In this document: positions 34,724 through 43,834 of the stretch, one piece after another
How positions within the stretch are numbered: position 1 is the stretch's first letter
Layout: each line of letters opens with the position of its first letter
NCBI RefSeq assembly: GCF_003610995.1
Contig: NZ_CP032543.1
Location: forward strand, 6,944,001-7,008,000
Source of the DNA: Streptomyces griseus subsp. griseus
GTDB taxonomy: Bacteria; Actinomycetota; Actinomycetes; Streptomycetales; Streptomycetaceae
Length of the DNA stretch: 64,000 nucleotides
Direction of reading: 5' to 3'
The notes under the pieces: model-generated
What the model was told of the DNA's origin: nothing
What the model saw: the letters and a program-made list of their open reading frames with translations, nothing else
Database searches by the model: none
Translations under genes and position numbers: made by a program

Positions 34724-36088
34724 ATGGCGGACATCGTCGTGCTGGGCGCCGGGGTGGCCGGTCTCGGGCTGGCCGCCTTCGCCGCCCGCCGCGGACACCG
34801 GGTGGTGCTCGCCGAACGGGACGGCCCGCCCCCGGAGGGCGACGCCCACACCGAGGTGGCCGACTGGGAGCGGCGCGGGGTGCCGCACGCGCGCCAGGGG
34901 CACGCCCTGCTCGGCCTCGGCATCGGCGTGCTCCGCCAGGAGTGCCCCGAGGTGCTGGCCGACCTGACCGGCCGGGGCGCGGTGCCCGTGACCCTGGAGA
35001 CGGGCGACGGTGAACTCGGCCTGCTGAGCCGCCGACTGGTCTTCGAGGCCGCGCTACGGCGCCGGGTCACCGCCGATCCGGCGGTCACGCTGCTGCACGA
35101 CAAGGTGACCGGCCTGCTCTCGGCCGGGGCGCCCGACGGTGTCCCCCGGGTGTACGGGGTCCGCCTCGCGGAGACCGGGGAGGTGACCGCCGACGTCGTG
35201 CTGGACGCCACCGGCCGCAGATCCACCGCCGCCGCATGGCTGACCGCGATCGGCGGCACCGCACCCCGGGAGACGGCCCAGGCGTGCGGATTCTCCTACG
35301 TCGCCCAGGAGTTCGCACTGGGCGAGGGCCGACGCTTCCCGTCCCTGCGGGCCCCGGTGGTCCACGAACTCGACTTCGCCACCGTGCTGGCCTTCCCGGG
35401 CGACAACGGCCGCTTCCACCTCTCCACCACCGTGGCCTCCCACGACCCCGCCCGGACGAGGCTGCTGGACCGCACGGTCTACCTTCGCTTCCTGGCCAGC
35501 GTGGCCCCGGTCCGCGCGTGGCTGGACGGGGCTGCCCCGGTCGGCGACCCGATGCCGATGGCCGGGCTGGAGAACCGCCACCGGTCACTGGAGGCGGACG
35601 GCGCCCCGCTGGTCACCGGCTTCGCCCTGGTGGGCGACGCCTGCGTCCAGACCAACCCCACCTTCGGCCGCGGCGTCTCGCTCGGCCTGGCCCACGCCCG
35701 TACCGTCGCCGACCAGCTGGACCGACTCGACCAGGAGCCCGCCGCCTGGGCGCTGGAGACCCACGAGCGCACCGACCGGTGCCTGGGGCAGTGGTTCGAG
35801 CAGCAGGTCGCCACCGACGCCGCCCGGCTCGCCGAACTCGCCGACGGACCGCACGACGAATCGCTGACCGCCCGCGTCCTCACCGCCCTGGCCGTCCTGC
35901 GCGAGGACGACGAGCACGTCCGCATCGCCGCCGAGCGGGTCTACCACATGCTGCTCACCCCCGCCGAGCTGATGGCGGACCGCAAGGTGGCCCGCCGGGT
36001 GCTCGCCTTCCTCCGCGAGCACCCCGACCTCCGACGCGCCCACGTCGGACCCACCCGTCAGGACTTCGAGCGCCTGGTCGCGGGCTGA
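34724..36088 (+). CDS. FAD-dependent oxidoreductase/monooxygenase
   Basis: 454 residues with the FAD motif VVLGAGVAGLGLAAFAARRG and the late VGDACVQTNPTFGRG (the GD motif contacting FAD ribitol). A DATGRRS segment falls mid-protein. It resembles the tryptophan-halogenase/geranylgeranyl-reductase superfamily, but the halogenase WxWxIP motif is absent. The likely role is oxygenation or desaturation of the scaffold or of the FAAL-derived group. It begins 2 bases after the permease stop, so it belongs to the same operon. Confidence 0.8.
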   Translation: MADIVVLGAGVAGLGLAAFAARRGHRVVLAERDGPPPEGDAHTEVADWERRGVPHARQGHALLGLGIGVLRQECPEVLADLTGRGAVPVTLETGDGELGLLSRRLVFEAALRRRVTADPAVTLLHDKVTGLLSAGAPDGVPRVYGVRLAETGEVTADVVLDATGRRSTAAAWLTAIGGTAPRETAQACGFSYVAQEFALGEGRRFPSLRAPVVHELDFATVLAFPGDNGRFHLSTTVASHDPARTRLLDRTVYLRFLASVAPVRAWLDGAAPVGDPMPMAGLENRHRSLEADGAPLVTGFALVGDACVQTNPTFGRGVSLGLAHARTVADQLDRLDQEPAAWALETHERTDRCLGQWFEQQVATDAARLAELADGPHDESLTARVLTALAVLREDDEHVRIAAERVYHMLLTPAELMADRKVARRVLAFLREHPDLRRAHVGPTRQDFERLVAG

Positions 36089-36135
36089 GCGCCCACACAC
36101 CGGTCGCCGGCCGAGCGCCCTCAGAAGGGAACACC

Positions 36136-37005
36136 ATGAAGATCACCCTGCCCACGGACGTCACGCTGAGCTACGACTTCTACGGTCCCGAGGACGGCCC
36201 CGTGGTCGTCCTCGTGCCCGGGCAGCACCAGGCATCCCTCTTCGAGACCATGCAGGTGCCGCAGCTGACGAAGGCCGGCTACCGCGTCGTCACCTTCGAC
36301 CTGCGCGGAGTGCATCCGTCGGAGGAGACCCCGCCGCCGTACACCGTGGAGCTGCTCGGACAGGACCTCGCCGCCCTCAACGAGGCGCTGGAGCTGGGGC
36401 CCTGCACCTACATCGGCTACTCGGTGGGCGCGATGATCCTGCTGGACCTGGCGATGAGGCGCCCCGACCTGATCGAGAGGGCCGCGCTCATCGGGGTGCC
36501 GTGGAAGCCCGGCAAGCTCCAGCAGGCCATCCAGGCCGAGGCGGTGGACCGGCTGAAGAACGGCCACAAGGTCCCGGCCCTGCTGGAGGGCGCCTTCCGG
36601 GCGATGTACCTGTTCGGGCCGCGCGCGCTCAACCGCGACCAGTTCATCGCCCCCTACCTGGACGGGCTGGCGGGCCTGGCGGAGTCGGGCGGCCACGGCG
36701 CCATCGGCCACGCCGAGGCGAGCACCGCCTTCCGGCCCTCCGACGAGGAAGTGGCCAAGGTCCGGGTGCCGTTGCTCGTCGTGGGGATGGAGCACGACAT
36801 CGTCGCGCCCCGCCATCTGTCGCGGGAGCTGGCGGAGCTGATTCCCACGGCGGAGTACACCGAGATCCGCAACTGCGGGCACGCCTCCCTGCTGGAGAAG
36901 CCCACCGAGGTCAACGCGCTGGTCGCCGACTACCTGCGCTCGGGCAAGGTCGGCGTCCCGCGCGGTTCGCGCCGCCTCTCCGAGGACCGGCCGGAGGCAC
37001 CCTGA
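36136..37005 (+). CDS. Alpha/beta-fold hydrolase
   Basis: 289 residues. The catalytic triad is readable: nucleophile elbow GYSVGA (Ser), GMEHDIVAP (Asp) and CGHASLLEKP (His). An oxyanion-type segment, VPGQHQASLFETM, follows the first strand. The substrate is not predictable; it could release or edit an acyl group or act as a tailoring esterase. It is the last gene of the operon, with a 22-bp hairpin directly after it. Confidence 0.85.
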   Translation: MKITLPTDVTLSYDFYGPEDGPVVVLVPGQHQASLFETMQVPQLTKAGYRVVTFDLRGVHPSEETPPPYTVELLGQDLAALNEALELGPCTYIGYSVGAMILLDLAMRRPDLIERAALIGVPWKPGKLQQAIQAEAVDRLKNGHKVPALLEGAFRAMYLFGPRALNRDQFIAPYLDGLAGLAESGGHGAIGHAEASTAFRPSDEEVAKVRVPLLVVGMEHDIVAPRHLSRELAELIPTAEYTEIRNCGHASLLEKPTEVNALVADYLRSGKVGVPRGSRRLSEDRPEAP

Positions 37006-37012
37006 CCCCTCC

Positions 37013-37065
37013 CGTACGACGGCGGCTCCCGCCCCCTCGCGGAGGGCGGGAGCCGCCGTCGTACG
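37013..37065. terminator. Strong bidirectional hairpin
   Basis: A perfect 22-bp stem (37013-37034 with 37044-37065) on a 9-base loop, placed between convergent genes ending at 37005 and 37077, so it can serve both. Confidence 0.9.
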
Positions 37066-37076
37066 GTCGCGACCGG

Positions 37077-38237
37077 CTAGCGCGCCGTGAGCCGGTACAG
37101 CCGGTGGAACGGGTGCCCCACGTCGATCACCCGGGCGTCCATCCCCGCCTCGGCGGCGTACGCGCGGACGGTCTCCGGGCGCATCACCGTGCCCGTGGCC
37201 GCGCTCGGCGTCCGGCTCATCCCGACCGGCAGGCAGTGCAGCACGCTGACGGCGTAGTGGAAGCGTTCGCTGTCCGGCGCCGCCGGGGTGAACCGCTCGC
37301 CGACCGACGGCTCCATCAGCAGCACCGCGCCCCCGGGGGCCAGCAGCCGACGGCAGGCCTTCAGTACGTCGACGGGGGCGGACATGTCGTGCAGGGCGTC
37401 GAACACGCAGACCAGGGTGTGGCCCGCGGGACCGGCCTCGCCCGCGTCACCCGCGCCGAAGCGCACCCGGTCACGCAGCCCCTCGGCGGGGTCGGTGGCG
37501 GCCAGGTTGGCCTCGGCGTCCCGGATCGACGCCTCGTCCAGGTCGAGTCCGTGCACCTCGGCGTCGGGGAACATCCGGGCCAGCGCCAGGGTGGAGAGGC
37601 CCGACCCGCAGGCCACATCGGCGATGCTGCTGCCGGGCACCCGCAGCCGGGCCTCGACGTCGGGCAGATGGCGGCTGATCCAGCCGGGCAGATGGTGCTC
37701 GAAGACCCCCCGGTTCAGGCCTGCCTGACCGCCGCGCAGCGCCTCGCCGTACGCCGCGTAGGGGAGGCCGCGACGATCGCGGTAGGCCTCCACCAGCTGC
37801 GGCAGCACGGCCGCCATGCCGCCGATGGGCATCACCACCAGCGGCGCGATCCAGTTCGGGCTGTCCGCGTCGAGAAGCGCCTCGGCGTGGGCCGGCGGCA
37901 GAGTGAACCGCCTCTCCTCCGGCGGGACGTCGGGCCGGTCGACGGTGAGTACGCCGGCGCAGGTCTGCTGCTCCAGCCACTCACGGACCATCCGGGCGTC
38001 GAGACCGCTCTCCTCGGCCACCCGGGCGGCCGTGGCCGCGCCGGTGCGGCGCAACGCGTCGTACAGGCCCAGCTCCAGGCCGAGGAAGCAGGTCATCAGC
38101 TCGGCCGAGGCGAGCCCGGCGCCGAAGAGCCGTACGGAGAAGGCCTGCGCGGACCCCTCGGCGGTCGAGGCTCCCCGCTGGGCGGGCGGTGTGCCGAGGC
38201 CGGGCCGGGAGGCGGTGGGGCGGAAGGCGGGGGACAT
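37077..38237 (-). CDS. SAM-dependent methyltransferase with N-terminal winged-helix domain
   Basis: 386 residues. The first third is helical with a winged-helix-like dimerization domain (GLYDALRRTGAATAARVAEE). The SAM motif SIADVACGSGLSTLALARMFPDAEVHGLDLD and VFDALHDM follow in the C-terminal Rossmann fold. Natural-product O-methyltransferases share this layout, but some relatives methylate carbon or act in regulation. The target may be a ring hydroxyl. It follows the VOC gene by only 5 bases. Confidence 0.8.
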   Translation of the reverse strand: MSPAFRPTASRPGLGTPPAQRGASTAEGSAQAFSVRLFGAGLASAELMTCFLGLELGLYDALRRTGAATAARVAEESGLDARMVREWLEQQTCAGVLTVDRPDVPPEERRFTLPPAHAEALLDADSPNWIAPLVVMPIGGMAAVLPQLVEAYRDRRGLPYAAYGEALRGGQAGLNRGVFEHHLPGWISRHLPDVEARLRVPGSSIADVACGSGLSTLALARMFPDAEVHGLDLDEASIRDAEANLAATDPAEGLRDRVRFGAGDAGEAGPAGHTLVCVFDALHDMSAPVDVLKACRRLLAPGGAVLLMEPSVGERFTPAAPDSERFHYAVSVLHCLPVGMSRTPSAATGTVMRPETVRAYAAEAGMDARVIDVGHPFHRLYRLTAR

Positions 38238-38242
38238 GGCGG

Positions 38243-38593
38243 TCAGAGGTGGGCGAGGACGTTGACGACGTTGCCGTCGGTGTCCCTGTAGAAGAACCGC
38301 CGTACGCCCCACTCCTCGTCCGCCGGTCCGTACAGGATCTCCAGACCGGCGGAACGGGCCCCTTCCAGGGCCGCCTCCAGGTCCTCGACCTCGATGGAGG
38401 CCGCGGGGTTCACCGGCCCGGTGGGGTCCTTGGTGATCAGGCTGACCTGCACGGAGTGGTCCGTGGGCGGGGCGAGGGTGGCGATCCAGCCGTGATTCAT
38501 GATCACTTCCATCCCGGTGACCCGGACATGGGCCGCCACTGCGGAGTCGAGATCGCTCACCGTGAGCAGGGGCATCGCGCGGAGTACAGACAT
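38243..38593 (-). CDS. VOC-family (glyoxalase/bleomycin-resistance) protein
   Basis: 116 residues from ATG 38593. It has a paired beta-alpha-beta-beta-beta fold pattern (MPLLTVSDLDSAVAAHVRVTG; AASIEVEDLEAALEGARSAGLE; WGVRRFFYRDTDGNVVNVLAH). VOC proteins act as metal-dependent enzymes or as drug-binding sequestration proteins. In the thiocoraline cluster a VOC protein (TioX) binds the quinoline-containing product, so a self-resistance role is plausible here. Full glyoxalase metal ligands cannot be confirmed. Confidence 0.8.
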   Translation of the reverse strand: MSVLRAMPLLTVSDLDSAVAAHVRVTGMEVIMNHGWIATLAPPTDHSVQVSLITKDPTGPVNPAASIEVEDLEAALEGARSAGLEILYGPADEEWGVRRFFYRDTDGNVVNVLAHL

Positions 38594-38754
38594 GTTCGCC
38601 ACCCTAGCCAGCGCGCCACGGGGGCCGGGCCGCCTTTCCACCCTCTTTCACCCCCGTGTCGCGGGCCACCGGGCCGCCGTACGTTCTGAGTCGATCGGCC
38701 CCCTCGCACCAGCGTGCGCCGGCCGAACCCGCCAACCCCATGAGGAGGACTGAC

Positions 38755-40134
38755 GTGGGACTCGTCACCGCGACCGGCACAGCCATCCCGGAATCCAGGC
38801 TCGCGGAGCTGGGTGAGGCGATCAGGGGCCGGACCATCACCCCGCAGGACGCCGACTACGACGAGCGCAAGCAGATCTGGAACGGCTACTTCCAGAAGAG
38901 CCCGGGGGCCATCGTCCAGGTGGACGGTGCCTCCGACGTCGTCAAGGTGGTCGACTTCGCCCGCGACAACGACATCGAACTGGCCATCAAGGGCGGCGGC
39001 CACTGCTTCGCCGGGACCGGCACCGTCGAGGGCGGCCTGCTGCTGGACACCTCGCGGCTGCGCGGCATCCACGTCGACCCCGCCCGGCGCCGCCTGGTCG
39101 TCCAGCCCGGGCTCGAACAGGGCGACGTCGACGCCGAGACCACCAGCTTCGGCCTGGCCGTCACCGGCTCCCAGGAGTCCTACATCGGCATCGGCGGGCT
39201 CACCCTCGGCGGCGGCCTCGGCTGGCTCGCCCGCTACCGCGGCCTGCTCGTGGACAACCTCGTCTCCGCCGACCTCGTCCTCGCCGACGGCCGGCTGGTG
39301 ACCACCACGGCCGAGGAGCACCCCGACCTCTTCTGGGCGATCCGGGGCGGCGGCGGCAACTTCGGTGTGGCCACCCGCTTCGAGTTCGACCTCCACCCGC
39401 AGGGCGACTGCATGGCGGGCCTGCTCGCCTACCCCATCGACCAGACCGTCCAAGTGGCCCGGCGGCTGGACGAGTTCAACCGGAGCGCCCCCGACGAGCT
39501 GACCACCTCCTTCGCCTTCCTCACCGCCCCCGGCGGCGAGCCGGCGATCGGCCTGGGCTTCGTGCACGCGGCCCCCGACGACTCCACCGAGAGCCTGATC
39601 GACCAGATGCGGGGGCTGGGCACCGGCGCGCTCCTCGACCACTGCGGGCTGATGCCCTATGTGGCGGTGCAGCGGATGCTGGACGAGAACACCGTCGCCG
39701 GCCACCGCTACTACCCGCGCTCCTTCCTGCTGCCCGAACTCCGCGACGAGCCGCTCCGGATCCTGGCCGACGGCTTCGTCAACGCGCCGTCCGAACGCAG
39801 TCTGGTCGGCGGCGGCCTGATGGGCGGGGTGATGTCGAACGTACCGGCGGAGCAGACCCCCTTCCTGCACCGCGAGGGCTATCTGACCAGCATCCTCACC
39901 TCCTGGACCGACCCGGCCAAGGACGAGGAGGCCGTCGAGTGGACCGAGAAGGTGTACGCCGAGCTGCTGCCGTACACCACGGGCGCGGTCTACGCCAACC
40001 ACCTCGGCGCTGACTCCGCCGAGCGGATCGAGGACGCGTACGGCACCAACTTCGAACGGCTGACCCGGATCAAGGCCGCCTACGACCCGGCGAACTTCTT
40101 CCACACGAACAACAACATCAAGCCCGCGAGCTGA
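38755..40134 (+). CDS. FAD-linked oxidase (berberine-bridge-enzyme/6-HDNO type)
   Basis: 459 residues from a GTG at 38755 behind AGGAGG. The FAD-binding PCMH domain is clear (AIKGGGHCFAGTGTVEGG with the usual flavinylated His, then GIGGLTLGGGLGWLARYRGLLVDNL). In bicovalent members a Cys sits before GGG; here that position is not Cys, so single His attachment is expected. BBE-like motifs end the protein (YDPANFF near the C-terminus). Oxidases of this class perform two- or four-electron dehydrogenation. A thiazoline-to-thiazole oxidation or ring aromatisation is possible but unproven. Confidence 0.85.
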   Translation: MGLVTATGTAIPESRLAELGEAIRGRTITPQDADYDERKQIWNGYFQKSPGAIVQVDGASDVVKVVDFARDNDIELAIKGGGHCFAGTGTVEGGLLLDTSRLRGIHVDPARRRLVVQPGLEQGDVDAETTSFGLAVTGSQESYIGIGGLTLGGGLGWLARYRGLLVDNLVSADLVLADGRLVTTTAEEHPDLFWAIRGGGGNFGVATRFEFDLHPQGDCMAGLLAYPIDQTVQVARRLDEFNRSAPDELTTSFAFLTAPGGEPAIGLGFVHAAPDDSTESLIDQMRGLGTGALLDHCGLMPYVAVQRMLDENTVAGHRYYPRSFLLPELRDEPLRILADGFVNAPSERSLVGGGLMGGVMSNVPAEQTPFLHREGYLTSILTSWTDPAKDEEAVEWTEKVYAELLPYTTGAVYANHLGADSAERIEDAYGTNFERLTRIKAAYDPANFFHTNNNIKPAS

Positions 40135-40150
40135 GCGCCCGCCCGCTCCA

Positions 40151-40191
40151 CGACGAGGCCCGGACCCCTGGGAGGGGCCCGGGCCTCGTCG
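40151..40191. terminator. Bidirectional hairpin
   Basis: A 13-bp stem (40151-40163 with 40179-40191) with an inner 5-bp CCCCT/AGGGG stem, between convergent genes ending at 40134 and 40208. Confidence 0.8.
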
Positions 40192-40207
40192 CCGTACGGA
40201 AGGCCGC

Positions 40208-40846
40208 TCAGCCGGCCCGGCGGATCACGGTGACGCCCTCGCGCACGGTGAGCACGCTCTGCCGTACCCGGTCGTCGGCGGCGACATGGGCGTTGAACGC
40301 CCGCATCGCCACGGTGTCGGGCTGTTGGTCCCGCTCGTTGGCGACACCGCCGAACTGGAGCACGTTGTCGGCCAGGACCAGCCCGTGCGGGGACAGCTTG
40401 GGCAGCACCGCCTCGTAGTAGTCGACGTATCCGGTCTTGTCGGCGTCGATGAAGACCAGGTCGAAGGGGCCGGGCACGCTCTCCACCGACCGGAGGGCCG
40501 GGCCCTCCAGCAGGTGGATGCGGTCGGCCCAGGGCGAGGCCCCGAAGTGCTTGCGGGCGATCGAGGCGTGGAGCGGGCTCAGCTCGCAGGTGAGGAGCTC
40601 GGCGTCCGCGGGCATCGTCTCGGCCATGCACAGGGCGGAGTAGCCGGTGAACGTGCCGATCTCCAGGATGCGGCGGGGCCGCAGCGCGAAGACCAGGGCG
40701 GCCAGGAACTCCCCCTCCAGGCTCCCCACCATCATGGCGGGCAGCTCGGTTTCGGCCTCCGTGTCGGCGACCAGCCCGGCCAGCCAGGGCGGCGCGGGGG
40801 AGGAGGCCTCCTCGGCGTACTTCTCCACGACGGGTCGTACGATCAT
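40208..40846 (-). CDS. Class I O-methyltransferase (caffeoyl-CoA/catechol type)
   Basis: 212 residues with the SAM motif ILEIGTFTGYSALCMAE, the metal/catalytic FDLVFIDADKTGYVDYYE and LADNVLQFGG, the Mg-dependent catechol O-methyltransferase family. It probably methylates a hydroxyl on the aryl or quinoline ring; 6-methoxy-type quinaldic acids exist in related natural products. It is the last gene of the seven-gene NRPS operon, overlapping the thioesterase stop as ATGA. Confidence 0.88.
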   Translation of the reverse strand: MIVRPVVEKYAEEASSPAPPWLAGLVADTEAETELPAMMVGSLEGEFLAALVFALRPRRILEIGTFTGYSALCMAETMPADAELLTCELSPLHASIARKHFGASPWADRIHLLEGPALRSVESVPGPFDLVFIDADKTGYVDYYEAVLPKLSPHGLVLADNVLQFGGVANERDQQPDTVAMRAFNAHVAADDRVRQSVLTVREGVTVIRRAG

Positions 40847-41625
40847 CCTCGGTTCCTTCCGGCGGGGTCGGTGGGGGCGTGGCCGCGCAGCCGTTGTTCC
40901 AGCCAGCCCGTCAACTCGGCCTGGGCGTCGCCGCGCAGGTAGAAGTGGCCGCCCGGGAAGCGGACCAGCTCGGTGTCGGCGGAGGTGGCCGCCGCCCACG
41001 CGGCCGCGTCCTCCGCGCCGACCTCCGGGTCCTCGGTGCCGTAGCAGACGCTCAGCGGCACCGAGAGATCGCGGCCGGGCGGCGGACGGTAGGTGCCCAC
41101 CAGGCGGTAGTCCGCCCGGAGCGCCGGCAGCGCCATCTCCCGTACGCCCGGCAGCCGCAGCAGCTGCTCGTCGGTGCCGCCGAGCGAGCACACGTCGTCC
41201 CAGAGCCGCTCGTCGTCCAGGTGCTTGTCGTCGGGCCGCTGCCGGGCCGGTCCCGGGCGGCCGGAGACGACCAGCCGCTCGGGGAGCCTCCCGCCCACCG
41301 CGCCGAGGAGACGGGTGATCTCGTGCGCGACGGAGGCGCCCATGCTGTGCCCGAAGAACCACACCGGCCGGTCGTCCAGGTACGCCAGCGCCTTGGCCAG
41401 CGGCTCCACGAGCCCCGGCATGTCGGTGCAGCAGGGATCACCGATGCGGTCCTCCCGGCCGGGGTACTGCACCACCCACCCCTCCACCTCGTCGGGGAGG
41501 TCACGGGCCAGCGGGCGGTAGAAGCTCGCGGAGCCGCCGCCGTGCGGGAAGAACACCACCCGCAGCCGGGCCCGGGGGCGCGGGAAGTAGCCGCGCAGCC
41601 AGGGGTTGGGGACATCGGTGCTCAT
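40843..41625 (-). CDS. Type II thioesterase (NRPS editing)
   Basis: 260 residues with the type II TE pattern: FPHGGGSASFYRPLARDLP, nucleophile FFGHSMGASVAHE, and the catalytic His in FPGGHFYLRG. It resembles the editing thioesterases of siderophore NRPSs (YbtT/PchC-like), which clear misprimed carriers. It is fused into the NRPS operon by overlaps with both neighbours. Confidence 0.9.
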   Translation of the reverse strand: MSTDVPNPWLRGYFPRPRARLRVVFFPHGGGSASFYRPLARDLPDEVEGWVVQYPGREDRIGDPCCTDMPGLVEPLAKALAYLDDRPVWFFGHSMGASVAHEITRLLGAVGGRLPERLVVSGRPGPARQRPDDKHLDDERLWDDVCSLGGTDEQLLRLPGVREMALPALRADYRLVGTYRPPPGRDLSVPLSVCYGTEDPEVGAEDAAAWAAATSADTELVRFPGGHFYLRGDAQAELTGWLEQRLRGHAPTDPAGRNRG

Positions 41626-42698
41626 GGCTTCACCTCCGACAGGTCTGCCGCCGCCAGCAGTTCGGGCGGCTCCGGGTGGTGCAGCCGGACCGGCCCGCAC
41701 GCCTCGGCCACGCTCATCGCCAGCCGGGCCAGGGCGATGTGGTACTGCACATGCCCCCGGCTGTCGGCGCCCGCCTCCACGTCGTCCCAGACCTCGCGCA
41801 TCGCCCGTGCCGTCGCCTGCGGCCACAGCTCGCGCAGTACCTCGGTGTACGAGGCGCCCTCCGCCGGCCCCAGGTGCTGCACGCTCGGCACCCGGAGATG
41901 GGGCGCGGCGGAGTCGCCGAAGCGGACCAGCTCCTTCATGTCGCCGGGCATGTGCGGGCGCATGCTCCACTCCACCGGGCCGTGCGTGTTGACCAGGGTG
42001 AGGTGGCCGCCGTCCGTGCCGAGGGTGATGCGGTGGAACAGGTGGCTGTGGTTGTCCGGGTCGGCGGGCACCAGCTCGTTCTGGAGCCGGAACGACATCG
42101 GTACGCCGCCGAAGCGCCCGGTGAGGCTCCGGTACGGCGCCCCCTCCGGGCCCGCGAGCACCCCGTCGACCCCGTGCGGGCGGATCGCCCCCAGCGCCCG
42201 GCCCAGGATGTCGAAGACCGTGTAGAGCACCTGGAAGGCGCAGGTCACATCGAGGAAGAGCGGCCGCTGCCGGGCCACCAGGTCGCGGGCCACCTGGATG
42301 AACCGGCGGACCGGCTCCACCTGCGGGTAGTGGGTGTTCATCCGGAACACCACACCGGCCTCGGTGGCGGCGCGCAGACACGCGACCAGCTCGTCGGGGT
42401 GCAGGGGGTGCTCCTGGAGGACGTGCAGCCCGCGCCGCATCAGAGCCTGGGAGAGCGCCGGGCCGGGGCCGCCGTTCATCACCCCGCCGATGACCACGCA
42501 GGCCAGGTCGACATCGCCCGGCACCTCCTCGACCGCCGACCACAGCGGTACGCCGTAGTGCTCGGCACAGGCGCGGCTGCGGGCGCTCCCGGAAGCGAGG
42601 ATCCCGGCCAGCTCGAAGTCGTGGTCCGCCCGCTCGAAGGCCGCCAGATAGGCGCGGCCGAAACCGGTGCCGGCCACCAGGACGCGCGGCCGGGTCAC
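41622..42698 (-). CDS. Thiazolinyl imide reductase (Irp3/YbtU/PchG-like)
   Basis: 358 residues with an N-terminal NADPH motif VLVAGTGFGRAYLAAF and the Gfo/Idh/MocA-type fold; segments VLQEHPLHPDEL, FRMNTHYPQVEPVR and HVQYHIALA match the Irp3/PchG group. The enzyme reduces a carrier-bound thiazoline to a thiazolidine, which exposes a ring NH for N-methylation. That matches the methyltransferase domain in NRPS2. It is a marker of pyochelin, yersiniabactin and coelibactin-type assembly. Confidence 0.88.
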   Translation of the reverse strand: MTRPRVLVAGTGFGRAYLAAFERADHDFELAGILASGSARSRACAEHYGVPLWSAVEEVPGDVDLACVVIGGVMNGGPGPALSQALMRRGLHVLQEHPLHPDELVACLRAATEAGVVFRMNTHYPQVEPVRRFIQVARDLVARQRPLFLDVTCAFQVLYTVFDILGRALGAIRPHGVDGVLAGPEGAPYRSLTGRFGGVPMSFRLQNELVPADPDNHSHLFHRITLGTDGGHLTLVNTHGPVEWSMRPHMPGDMKELVRFGDSAAPHLRVPSVQHLGPAEGASYTEVLRELWPQATARAMREVWDDVEAGADSRGHVQYHIALARLAMSVAEACGPVRLHHPEPPELLAAADLSEVKP

Positions 42699-43834
42699 AG
42701 CTCGCCCTCCTCCATGGCCCGGGCCGCGAGGATGGGCCGGTCGGTGATGTCCAGCAACGTGACGGCCGGCTCGGCCCGCAGGGCGGCGAGCACCTGGCCG
42801 GCGTCGAGCACGTCGGAGCCGAAGTGCACCCCCGGGGCGAGCCCGCCGCCGAGCACGGCCAGCACCGCCAGCGCACCTGCCAGCCCGGTGAGGGCGTAGG
42901 TGTCGTCGGCGCGCAGGGCCAGGCTCCGGGTGGCGGGCCTCCCGTCGTCGGCGCCCGTGACCTCGAAGAGCATCAGCTGGAACGGGTCCCTGCCGAACAG
43001 GTCCAGGGCCGCCGCGCGCGTCAGCTCCTCGGCCGCCTCGGCGAGCCCGGACTCACCGCGCATCGCCCCCTGGAGCCTGCTGAGGCAGTTCATCATGTGC
43101 GCACCGCCGTCGAAGACGTTGTACCAGTCGATCTCGCTCAGCCCGGTGATCTCGGGGAGCCGCGCGGACTCGAAGCTGAGGTAGGGGTAGACGTCGACGC
43201 GGTTGCCCGCGTAGGGCAGTTCGACCCCGGTCCTCGGCTCCAGCTCGCGCTCCACGCGGATTCCGCCCCTGATCGCGCCACGGGCCTCGCCGTAGGCGCC
43301 GCCCATGGAGAGCAGATAGTCGGCGGCCCCGGCCGGGGTGAGCCGGTCCATCGTGCCGACATAGGCCGTGAGCCGCTGCGGGTCGCTCATCGTCGTGCAG
43401 AGGTGGCGGGGGAGCAGCCCGGTCAGCCCGGGCTGCATCCCGGCGGTGATCACGGCCGTGCCGGTGAAGGTGCCCGGCCGTGTCAGCGCCTCCAGGAGCG
43501 GCTCGTCCCCGCCCGGGTCCACGTAGTCGGCACCGGCGGCAGCCGCGGCCCACGCCACCCGGTCCAGGACCTGGTAGGAGGGGCCCGCGCAGTTCAGCAC
43601 CGCCCGGGCACCCCGGCAGAACTCCGCCAGCGACCGGCCGTCGTACAGGTCCACGGCGACGGCCTCACCGCGCAGCCCGCACTTGGCCAGCAGCGACTCG
43701 GCCTGCGCCCGGTCGCGCCCGCCGAGCCGGACGACGGCGTCGGGGCGGCGGTCCGCGATCGCCTGTACGGCGGCGGCGCCTACGGCACCGTAGGCGCCGA
43801 CCACCGCGACCGTCGGGGTGATGTGCTCGCTCAC
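42695..43834 (-). CDS. Saccharopine dehydrogenase-like oxidoreductase
   Basis: 379 residues from a GTG at 43834 overlapping the NRPS2 stop. The Rossmann motif VAVVGAYGAVGAAAVQAIADRRP and the VLNCAGPSYQVLDRVAWAAAAAGADYVD segment are typical of saccharopine-dehydrogenase-like proteins. Proteins of this type accompany the imide reductase in coelibactin-like clusters, where their role is not established. Reduction or epimerisation of an intermediate is possible. Confidence 0.82.
   Translation of the reverse strand: MSEHITPTVAVVGAYGAVGAAAVQAIADRRPDAVVRLGGRDRAQAESLLAKCGLRGEAVAVDLYDGRSLAEFCRGARAVLNCAGPSYQVLDRVAWAAAAAGADYVDPGGDEPLLEALTRPGTFTGTAVITAGMQPGLTGLLPRHLCTTMSDPQRLTAYVGTMDRLTPAGAADYLLSMGGAYGEARGAIRGGIRVERELEPRTGVELPYAGNRVDVYPYLSFESARLPEITGLSEIDWYNVFDGGAHMMNCLSRLQGAMRGESGLAEAAEELTRAAALDLFGRDPFQLMLFEVTGADDGRPATRSLALRADDTYALTGLAGALAVLAVLGGGLAPGVHFGSDVLDAGQVLAALRAEPAVTLLDITDRPILAARAMEEGEL

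Noticed and set aside
34724..36088. Tryptophan halogenase call for the flavin oxidoreductase
   Set aside because: The WxWxIP halogenase motif is absent.
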